In this document: positions 6,152 to 10,600 of the stretch, piece by piece
Layout of the letters: each line of letters begins with the position of its first letter
Position numbering within the stretch: position 1 is the stretch's first letter
NCBI GenBank assembly: GCA_030613225.1
Contig: JAUWMJ010000060.1
Span: 1-10,600, forward strand
Reading direction: 5' to 3'
From: Desulfobacterales bacterium
GTDB taxonomy: Bacteria > Desulfobacterota > Desulfobacteria > Desulfobacterales > JAUWMJ01
DNA length: 10,600 nucleotides
Notes under the pieces: generated by a model
The model's database searches: none
Told to the model about the DNA's origin: nothing
The model's input: the letters and a program-made list of their open reading frames with translations, nothing else
Made by a program: the position numbers and the translations under genes

Positions 6152-6849
6152 GACAGGATTTCCTCCAACGGCGCTTGGTTTTTAACAGGATCATAATCAT
6201 CTTTTATCTTGTATTTCTCAGGATTGAATTTTAACTCGTTCCTGACCCAAAGGAACCAGGCGCGGTCCCAGTCAACGAATAAGGATCCCTTTGCTGCATG
6301 ATGATTTTTGAAGTGTTCAAATATTCCATCAATCTCATTTTCATAAAGGCCCTTATCAAGAGCATATTTTTTTAAGTTCTGTGTTAATAAAAAAATGTCT
6401 GGGATAACTCTCTTCTTATGGTGCTTATTGTTCTTATTGTTCTTGTTTGTGTTCATCTGATGTTCATCTGTTGTTCGTCTGTTGTTCATCTGTTGTTCAT
6501 TTTGTTGGTACTGATTCCAATTAGTTACTGATATTAAAGAAAATTTACTATAAGCTTTGATGTTCAGAATTTGCATGTTTTCTAAAATTTTAAGCCAGCG
6601 CCATAAAGTTAAGGGCGACTTCATGGTAGCCGTGCGTTTAGGATAATATTCTTTGTGTAAAGCATGCCTACCTGTAACAAATTGTCCCGGATTAAGTTTG
6701 ATCGGTTTTACAGCGCCATCAATCGAAATAAAGATATCTTCATGGGTTGCCTTCATTAAGCAAAGAGCCCATAATTTAAAGAGTGCTGGATTCGCAAATA
6801 TTTCTGAATCCATGATCTTTCTCCAAAGTTTTATGTATCCGCGCTGCAT
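6148..6849 (-). CDS. Phage replisome-organizer-type replication protein
   Basis: A 233-aa protein. The N-terminal ~115 residues match the phage replisome organizer N-terminal domain: GYIKLWRKIMDSEIFANPALFKLWALCLMKA, then GQFVTGRHAL and SPLTLWRWLKILENMQILNI, a winged-helix pattern used for origin binding. A Gln/Asn/Lys-rich linker follows (about 113-145, e.g. QYQQNEQQMNNRR), then a helical C-terminal domain (about 150-220) that probably contacts the helicase. The start lies 1 base after the stop of the 59-aa gene with only a weak AAAGG upstream, so translation is probably coupled. It also overlaps the helicase gene by 4 bases. Together they form an initiator/loader plus helicase module like lambda O/P or DnaD/DnaB sets. 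The origin could be within its own gene or at the repeats near 7141-7212. Confidence 0.8.
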   Translation of the reverse strand: MQRGYIKLWRKIMDSEIFANPALFKLWALCLMKATHEDIFISIDGAVKPIKLNPGQFVTGRHALHKEYYPKRTATMKSPLTLWRWLKILENMQILNIKAYSKFSLISVTNWNQYQQNEQQMNNRRTTDEHQMNTNKNNKNNKHHKKRVIPDIFLLTQNLKKYALDKGLYENEIDGIFEHFKNHHAAKGSLFVDWDRAWFLWVRNELKFNPEKYKIKDDYDPVKNQAPLEEILS

Positions 6850-6850
6850 T

Positions 6851-7030
6851 TTAGTTTTGCTGGGCCTTTAACCAGTCAAAAACTTCCTCTTCTGAAAACC
6901 TGATATATTTCCCGACCCTGAGACATGGAATAGCCTCAGGCCCTTTTATCCGGGTACGGCTATAAATCCAGGTTTTAGGAACATTAAGTTTTTCCGCGAG
7001 CTGATCGATAGATAATTTTGGTATTTCCAT
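6851..7030 (-). CDS. Excisionase/AlpA-like HTH protein
   Basis: A 59-aa MerR-like winged-HTH protein of the excisionase family. LSIDQLAEKLNVPKTWIYSR (about 6-25) is the helix-turn-helix. PCLRVGKYIRFSEEEVFDWLKAQ (about 35-57) has the hallmark RVGKYIRF wing followed by the C-terminal helix. I chose the start at 7030 because AAAGGAG lies 10 bases upstream; a longer frame from 7126 adds 32 residues that overlap a terminator hairpin. Such proteins act as recombination directionality factors, or as activators of int and replication genes (the AlpA role in P4 and Gram-negative PICIs). It heads the replication operon, one base before the next gene. Confidence 0.88.
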   Translation of the reverse strand: MEIPKLSIDQLAEKLNVPKTWIYSRTRIKGPEAIPCLRVGKYIRFSEEEVFDWLKAQQN

Positions 7031-7054
7031 GTTTAATAATCTCCTTTTATAAGT

Positions 7055-7094
7055 AAAAAAAAAGCCATAACTCAAAGATGACTGAGTTATGGCT
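7055..7094 (-). terminator. Strong rho-independent terminator abutting the HTH gene's ribosome-binding site
   Basis: A perfect 12-bp stem, AGCCATAACTCA (7063-7074) with TGAGTTATGGCT (7083-7094), has an 8-base loop. On the minus strand it is followed by eight or nine T residues (7063-7055) and, seven bases later, by the AAAAGGAG site of the 59-aa gene. It would end transcripts from the 268-aa gene before the replication operon. Reading into the operon then needs anti-termination or a start inside or after the hairpin. A weak candidate promoter is TTGCAG, a 17-base spacer and TATTTT, ending just before the hairpin. Confidence 0.85.
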
Positions 7095-7140
7095 ATAAAA
7101 ATAATGCTTACAAAAAGACGCTGCAAGAATAAAAAAGGTG

Positions 7141-7212
7141 TTTTATCCGCACAACGTAACGTTTTGAGGATAAAAGTAAATATCTATCCTCAACCGTTAC
7201 GTTTTGAGGATA
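7141..7212. repeat. Alternating direct and inverted repeats (operator or iteron cluster)
   Basis: ACGTTTTGAGGATA occurs at 7159-7172 and again at 7199-7212, 40 bp apart. Between them lies the inverted copy TATCCTCAA (7185-7193), which can pair with either TTGAGGATA (7164-7172 or 7204-7212), giving two mutually exclusive hairpins. A further partial copy, TTTATCC, is at 7142-7148. The bases before the direct copies, CGTAACG and CGTTACG, are reverse complements of each other. The stop codon of the 268-aa gene lies inside the second copy. The cluster sits upstream of the HTH/replication operon, so operator and replication-origin roles are both possible. Confidence 0.6.
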
Positions 7213-8003
7213 GGATTTATACGTTTATCGCCCCTTATAGAGCGTACAATGGTTTCCTGGCTCGGCATTTCTTTTTTAGGTACGCCTGTCTTCAACAACT
7301 TTTTTTCTATCCTTCCGGCGAGAACATAATGTCCTATTTTAGAGCGAACTTCGCTGTCTACCAGGTAAAACCCATCAAGCGAATGTTGCTTTTTTTTAGA
7401 ATGCTTTGGTGTCTTATTAGATTTGAACGTGCGGTCCCCTTCCCGCGTGCCCCTAATTTGAATTCCTCTCATTTCCGAACAGGCGTTGCCGGTTGCCAGT
7501 GCAAATGCCAAATCAATGCGAAACAGAAGAGACAGAGAAATTTTATTTAAGCGTTTGATTATATCCGAATAGAACAGGTGCACGGCCCACAAGTGATGTT
7601 GTAAACCGATTTTAGTTTGCTGAATATAATAGTCTTCAGCTAATAATTCGGCGAAAATTTCATTCCAAAGAGGATAAGCTTTTCCATTTCCAAATTTGTC
7701 AAAATTTTCGTTTAGTGGATGTTCAAGAGGTGGATAAAGGGGAATATCATCTTCCAAAATATCTAACAAAATTTTCTCGGACTTTTCTCTCCTTTCACTA
7801 AATGATAGGTCGGTCGACATTTGTTCCAGATCAAGGTAAAGAGTAAACTCTACAAAAACGGCTGTTGAATAGATTCTTTTCTGTTTCCAAACCGGATCTC
7901 TTAAAATTTGCGCAACGTCAACAAGGTCTTTTCTGCCACCTGGTCGCCAATTGGAAAGCCAGTCTGCAATTTCATTAAAAGTCTTAAATATATTGTCGGT
8001 CAT
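7197..8003 (-). CDS. Unrecognised 268-aa protein, first gene of the element
   Basis: The start is firm: AAAGGAGG lies 6 bases before the ATG. I do not recognise the family. The N-terminal and central part (about 1-175) is helical, aromatic-rich and acidic, with YPPLEHPLNENFDKFGNGKAYPLWNE-like loops and a hydrophobic helical core (about 118-175) that does not look transmembrane. Residues about 185-215 are basic (SNKTPKHSKKKQH). The C-terminal ~55 residues (DSEVRSKIGHYVLAGR..., then SQETIVRSIRGDKRIN) could be a small HTH-like DNA-binding segment. It lies alone between an AT-rich promoter region and a strong terminator, opposite the outward promoter, the position of the master repressor in many satellites. 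That role is only a guess from position. Confidence 0.75.
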   Translation of the reverse strand: MTDNIFKTFNEIADWLSNWRPGGRKDLVDVAQILRDPVWKQKRIYSTAVFVEFTLYLDLEQMSTDLSFSERREKSEKILLDILEDDIPLYPPLEHPLNENFDKFGNGKAYPLWNEIFAELLAEDYYIQQTKIGLQHHLWAVHLFYSDIIKRLNKISLSLLFRIDLAFALATGNACSEMRGIQIRGTREGDRTFKSNKTPKHSKKKQHSLDGFYLVDSEVRSKIGHYVLAGRIEKKLLKTGVPKKEMPSQETIVRSIRGDKRINPILKT

Positions 8004-8034
8004 TTTCCGCCTCCTTTCGCGGCCCTGAAAATAA

Positions 8035-8091
8035 TTCCGGGAAAGCGGTTCAAGGAAAACCGCCTTTCGGGTAGCTCGCCCTATCCCGGAA
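8035..8091 (-). promoter_or_regulatory. Three-armed structured leader of the 268-aa gene
   Basis: Outer arms TTCCGGGA (8035-8042) and TCCCGGAA (8084-8091) pair perfectly. Inside, AAAGCGGTT (8042-8050) pairs with AACCGcCTTT (8058-8067, one bulged base), and GGG (8069-8071) pairs with CCC (8079-8081). The fold lies in the 5' leader, 32-88 bases upstream of the start codon. Like the dyad at 1687-1769 it is a closed stem with two internal hairpins. It does not match a riboswitch class that I recognise. Confidence 0.45.
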
Positions 8092-8112
8092 AACTCAAAA
8101 AGCTATTTTTAC

Positions 8113-8135
8113 TGGTTGCCGGTTGGTCACCATTT
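8113..8135 (+). repeat. Right copy of the 23-bp arm-type repeat
   Basis: Same orientation as 186-208 with 21 of 23 identical bases. It lies 136 bp from attR in a noncoding, AT-rich arm. Unlike the left copy it is under no coding constraint, so the shared sequence is unlikely to reflect protein conservation. It is a probable integrase or excisionase binding site. Confidence 0.6.
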
Positions 8136-8190
8136 TTTTTATAATAGCAGATAATAGCAAACAATAAAATATAAATATATAAAATTCAAT
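8136..8190 (-). promoter_or_regulatory. AT-rich right arm with candidate leftward promoters and a tandem repeat
   Basis: The region is almost pure A/T and should hold the promoter of the 268-aa gene on the minus strand. Weak candidates are TTGAAT, a 17-base spacer and TATTGT, or TTATTG, 17 bases and TTATAA. A tandem 10-bp repeat, ATAATAGCAG/ATAATAGCAA (8141-8160), lies beside the right arm-type site and may bind a regulator or excisionase. No single promoter is clearly best. Confidence 0.35.
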
Positions 8191-8191
8191 C

Positions 8192-8220
8192 TTGACTAAC
8201 CCGCTAATATCAAATAGAAT
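8192..8220 (+). promoter_or_regulatory. Outward-facing sigma70 promoter toward attR
   Basis: On the plus strand, TTGACT (8192-8197; 5 of 6) is followed by a 17-base spacer and TAGAAT (8215-8220; 5 of 6). The predicted start near 8227 is 45 bases before the attR core. No element gene lies downstream on this strand, so in the integrated state it would transcribe the tRNA fragment and the host region. In the excised circle it would run across attP into the antisense strand of int. Confidence 0.6.
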
Positions 8221-8271
8221 GATACAACATTAACTATATAGATAAAAAACGGTTGGTTGGGCTCGTACACG

Positions 8272-8316
8272 TTCACACGGTGGAAGTCACTGGTTCAAAC
8301 CCAGTACCGCCCACCA
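8272..8316 (+). repeat. attR core: duplicated tRNA-Val 3' fragment
   Basis: An exact 45-bp copy of 94-138. It has the anticodon loop, the 3' half of the anticodon stem, the variable loop, T arm, acceptor strand and CCA, but no 5' half of the tRNA, so it is not a functional gene. The bases to its left (tacacg) do not restore the anticodon stem, as expected for the phage-derived side. It marks the right end of the element, so the element spans 139-8316 (8178 bp including one core copy). Confidence 0.93.
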
Positions 8317-8408
8317 GATAAATATTCAAATCCATGAACAAGGACTCGCGCAAAAATAACTTCGAATTTTGATGAGCCGATCCATCCCCCATGGATTCGA
8401 GACCTTTG

Positions 8409-8575
8409 AAAAAATAATTTCACATTTCAGGCGCCGATGCATCCCTTCTGAGTTTAGACGTCGATGCATCCCGCCTGACTGCGTTGCGAAACTTCGGAAT
8501 ATGCTTGATATTCATGCTTTTTCGCGCCTTGCCGGCCGGGCGCCTCAACACCTGAAATTGCGAAATTATTTTTAT
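8409..8575. repeat. Nested inverted-repeat element right of attR
   Basis: Imperfect outer arms (AAAAATAATTTC...TTTCAGGCGCC at 8409-8434 against GGCGCC...CTGAAA...GAAATTATTTTT at 8539-8573) enclose an inner hairpin (GCGAAA...GAATAT at 8486-8502 / ATATTC...TTTCGC at 8508-8525). Between them CGATGCATCCC is directly repeated (8435-8445 and 8462-8472). The size, symmetry and intergenic position suggest a dispersed palindromic repeat of the host (REP or MITE-like). It is outside the satellite and just upstream of the FlgT-like gene. It has no coding capacity. Confidence 0.55.
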
Positions 8576-8603
8576 GTGAACCCTAAGCAGCAGGGAGGAA
8601 ATT

Positions 8604-9725
8604 ATGAAATTTAAAGTTGCGGTATTTTTACCGATCCTTCTTATAGGCCTGTTTTCCATGCCTCTTTGTGCGGAAACACCCGATGGGGATATTATTGTTG
8701 AATCAGACGGTTTTGGTATATCTAAAAAGGATGCCCTCCTTAAAGCAAAGCGGGAAGCTGTTGAAATCGGTATCGGCACAATCCTTTATTCACAGACTGA
8801 AATAAAAAATTTTGAGCTCATGAAAGATGTCATCCTTACCAGGACAGTGGGCTCAGTAAAAAAATATGATATTTTACATCAGGAGAGAAAATCTGACAAC
8901 ACATTCTATGTAAAAATTCGGGCCGTGGTTTCCCTTGCAAGCATTAAGGCTGATCTTGCAGCATTGAAAATCCTCCTGGAATCGATGGACAAGCCTCGTA
9001 TTATGGTCGTTATACGGGAAAAAAACGGTAAAAATGCAGAAAGTGCGATTATCGACTATTTGACTCAAAAAGGGTTCGACCTAGTTGATCCAGCGACTGT
9101 TGCCGCACTGATGAAAAAAAATGATCAACTAATCAGGCGTGCAGCAGAAGGTGATCCAGCCGCAGCAGCTAAAATAGGTGTGTCAAACGGAGCGGATTTT
9201 ATACTGATTGGAAAGGTAACCAAAAGCCTTGGTAGTAACGCCCTTCTAAAGGAATCAGGCCTGGTGTCTGGCCAGGCCGGCATTACAGCCAAAGCTGTAA
9301 ATTGCTCTAATGGAAAAATCATTGCATCAAAGTCAACACATAGCGCTGCCGCTCATATTTCAGAAGATGTAGCCCGGGACCTTGCGGCAAAAAAAGCTGG
9401 AAAAAAGCTGATGGACCAGGAGTTCTTTGAAGTTATTATCTCCTCCTTTCAGAATGCTATAAATAATGGCATACCACTTGATGTGACTATAAAGCAGGTT
9501 GAAAATTTCAAAACGCAAAAGGCTATCAGGCAGATTCTGGGAAATATTTCTAATGTTGTTTCCGTTATTAAGCGCAGCTTTGGAAAGGGTCTGCTCAAGC
9601 TTACCGTTTTATATAAAGGGAATGCGGATTCTTTTAGCGAGGCTGTTGACGGAAAGTCTTTTCAGGGAAAAAAGCTTTCGGTGATTAACATAGAGGGTAG
9701 CAGAGTAGTTATCCTGCTTAAGTAA
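8604..9725 (+). CDS. Exported FlgT-like protein
   Basis: A 373-aa protein with a clear signal peptide (MKFKVAVFLPILLIGLFSMPLCA, cleavage after about residue 23), so periplasmic or outer-membrane associated. Residues about 28-115 follow the FlgT N-terminal pattern (DGFGISKKDALLKAKREAVE, then TGSVKKYDIL-like TVGSVKKYDIL and YVKIRAVV). A middle domain (about 130-265) begins PRIMVVIREK and contains NGADFILIGKV, as in FlgT-M/LPP20-type domains that scaffold outer-membrane assemblies. The C-terminal ~100 residues could be a partner-binding domain. AGGGAGG precedes the ATG by 7 bases. In Vibrio, FlgT forms the H-ring of the flagellar motor; here the function is uncertain because no flagellar gene is nearby. 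Host gene, outside the element. Confidence 0.7.
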   Translation: MKFKVAVFLPILLIGLFSMPLCAETPDGDIIVESDGFGISKKDALLKAKREAVEIGIGTILYSQTEIKNFELMKDVILTRTVGSVKKYDILHQERKSDNTFYVKIRAVVSLASIKADLAALKILLESMDKPRIMVVIREKNGKNAESAIIDYLTQKGFDLVDPATVAALMKKNDQLIRRAAEGDPAAAAKIGVSNGADFILIGKVTKSLGSNALLKESGLVSGQAGITAKAVNCSNGKIIASKSTHSAAAHISEDVARDLAAKKAGKKLMDQEFFEVIISSFQNAINNGIPLDVTIKQVENFKTQKAIRQILGNISNVVSVIKRSFGKGLLKLTVLYKGNADSFSEAVDGKSFQGKKLSVINIEGSRVVILLK

Positions 9726-9807
9726 ATAAATCTTAACGAGCCAATTTCAAAACGTCCCCTTTCGAAGCAAATGTAGAATGCATCCGGGTACAACAAGGAG
9801 TTGCTAA

Positions 9808-10353
9808 ATGACTGCTTCAAATGAGCAATTAAATAAAAACAGTCTAATCTCACGTTTGTTCAATATAGTTAATGCTCTGTCCGAAGACCGACAACTAATC
9901 CTCTTAAAACAATTGCTTAAAAATAACATTACAAATCATTTGTTTAAGTTAATAATAGATATGTCGGATTATCAGCAACATATTTTACTGGAAGAGCTGG
10001 AAAAATTGCCTGTAGATGAAATGCCTGTGAGAACTGTCAGCTTAGACGAAAATGAGGTCTTAATGCGTGGGCATACCCGTAAAGCATGTCTGATCCGTGT
10101 TGATTGTTCTTTTCAAAACAGTTCTTTCAAAGGTCATATTCTCGATATCAGCACTGTTGGAGTCTTTATAGAAACTGGTGAATTACTTCCTGTCGGAGAA
10201 AAAATTAAAGTTGCCTTTTCGCTACCCAACTACCCGAAGCCTCTCACCTTAACATGTATAGTCACATGGATCGGCCAAAATGGAATTGGTTTTAAATTTA
10301 AAAAATTAACTAAGAATCATGAAAAATTTATAAAATCGTTTGTTGAAAATTAG
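9808..10353 (+). CDS. PilZ-domain protein (probable c-di-GMP receptor)
   Basis: A 181-aa cytoplasmic protein. The N-terminal ~75 residues are helical, with repeated Leu-rich helices (SLISRLFNIVNALSEDRQLILLKQLLKNN). A PilZ domain spans about 84-170. The RxxxR motif is R87-G-H-T-R91 and the second motif D113-x-S115-x-x-G118 is intact (ILDISTVGVFIE), so cyclic di-GMP binding is likely. FSLPNYPKPLTLTCIVTWIGQNGIGFKF is typical of the PilZ beta barrel in delta-proteobacterial proteins. AAGGAG lies 9 bases before the ATG. It follows the FlgT-like gene by 82 bp in the same direction with no obvious terminator between them, so they may be co-transcribed and linked to motility or surface behaviour. Confidence 0.85.
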   Translation: MTASNEQLNKNSLISRLFNIVNALSEDRQLILLKQLLKNNITNHLFKLIIDMSDYQQHILLEELEKLPVDEMPVRTVSLDENEVLMRGHTRKACLIRVDCSFQNSSFKGHILDISTVGVFIETGELLPVGEKIKVAFSLPNYPKPLTLTCIVTWIGQNGIGFKFKKLTKNHEKFIKSFVEN

Positions 10354-10488
10354 CAAAGACAATGAAAATATTTGCTTTTTTGTTTCTTACTGAAAATCTT
10401 TGCCTTGACCTTCCGACTTCTAACTGTTATTAAACCTAAATTGAGCGATTTTTTACTCGATCTGCGCTGATCTCTTGCGCATAAAGGC

Positions 10489-10565
10489 TTTGCAAAAATC
10501 CTCGACATATCCACGGGTATGCACCCCAAGGGCATTTCCTGCGGGGCACCTGCGGTTTTTGCAAA
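10489..10565. repeat. Inverted repeat TTTGCAAAAA ... TTTTTGCAAA in the 3' intergenic region
   Basis: Perfect 10-bp arms at 10489-10498 and 10556-10565 enclose 57 bases that contain a further partial dyad (CACCCC/GGGGCA). The 247 bases after the PilZ gene hold no convincing gene; a 61-codon minus-strand frame (10350-10535) has no ribosome-binding site. It is probably another dispersed intergenic repeat of the host. Confidence 0.4.
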
Positions 10566-10600
10566 TCCTTATGCATCAAGATCTCAGCACATATCTTCGC

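Larger units (their letters stand above)
94..8316. mobile_element. 8.2 kb integrated phage-satellite-like element in tRNA-Val
   Basis: The element is bounded by perfect 45-bp attL and attR cores. All recognisable genes lie on the minus strand: an unknown 268-aa protein, an excisionase-like HTH protein, a replisome-organizer-type protein, a DnaB-like helicase, a major capsid protein, a small terminase subunit, an 85-aa protein and an integrase. No portal, large terminase, protease, head-tail connector, tail, holin or lysin gene is visible. The intact genes, tight operon spacing, good ribosome-binding sites and small size argue for a maintained satellite rather than a decayed prophage. That reading is inference; the boundaries and gene content are seen directly. 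Known analogues are PICI/cf-PICI elements and tycheposons, which also sit in tRNA or other specific sites and exploit helper virions. Confidence 0.8.

Noticed and set aside
7089..7550. 153-codon plus-strand frame
   Set aside because: It lies antisense to the well-supported 268-aa gene and the repeat cluster, has no ribosome-binding site and no protein-like pattern.
8272..8316. Second tRNA gene
   Set aside because: Only the 3' 45 bases are present; there is no 5' acceptor strand or D arm, so it is the attR remnant.
94..8316. Ordinary decayed prophage
   Set aside because: Possible but less likely: the identifiable genes are intact with good ribosome-binding sites, att cores are exact, and the missing genes are complete modules rather than fragments.
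8420..8779. 119-codon minus-strand frame
   Set aside because: It runs across the palindromic repeat and antisense to the signal peptide region of the FlgT-like gene; its length is explained by the repeat composition.
10350..10535. 61-codon minus-strand frame after the PilZ gene
   Set aside because: No ribosome-binding site; it overlaps intergenic inverted repeat sequence and abuts the PilZ stop on the opposite strand.

Overview
The window looks like a chromosome segment from a Gram-negative, probably Desulfobacterota (Desulfobacteraceae-like), interrupted by a complete 8.2 kb integrated element. The taxonomic guess is an inference from the style of the flanking genes (a FlgT-like secreted protein and a PilZ-domain protein with an RGHTRK motif) and from the intergenic inverted repeats; no phylogenetic marker gene is present.

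Layout. A tRNA-Val (anticodon CAC) lies at 64-138. Its 3' 45 bases (94-138, from the first base of the anticodon loop to CCA) recur exactly at 8272-8316. These are attL and attR, and everything between them is an integrated element. All of its recognisable genes are on the minus strand. Read in the direction of transcription they are: an unrecognised 268-aa protein; a 59-aa excisionase/AlpA-like HTH protein; a phage replisome-organizer-type protein; a DnaB-type helicase; a 44-aa basic ORF and a doubtful 97-aa ORF; an HK97-fold major capsid protein; a Nu1-like small terminase subunit; a 45-aa leader ORF overlapping an 85-aa gene; and a tyrosine integrase that ends 6 bases from attL. Right of attR lie the host genes: a FlgT-like exported protein and a PilZ protein, both on the plus strand.

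Interpretation. The element has its own integration, excision/regulation and replication modules. Of the whole virion morphogenesis set it has only the major capsid protein and the small terminase subunit. There is no portal, large terminase, maturation protease, connector, tail or lysis gene, and the identifiable ORFs are intact with good ribosome-binding sites. This fits a phage satellite (of the kind represented by PICI, cf-PICI and tycheposon elements) better than a random prophage remnant. By inference, the satellite would excise and replicate, supply its own shell protein and its own DNA-recognition subunit, and take the large terminase, portal, protease and tail from a helper phage.

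Regulatory DNA is dense. There is a near-consensus promoter overlapped by one of two 15-bp repeats spaced 52 bp (1835-1901). A leader ORF can fold into a three-armed structure ending in a T-tract just before the next gene's Shine-Dalgarno site. A second terminator abuts the Shine-Dalgarno site of the excisionase-like gene. A cluster of alternating direct and inverted repeats sits upstream of that gene. Near-identical 23-bp repeats lie in each arm of the element (probable integrase arm sites). An outward promoter fires through attR. The 458-bp gap between the capsid and small terminase genes holds many dyads and a repeated motif, and is the best candidate for a packaging site.
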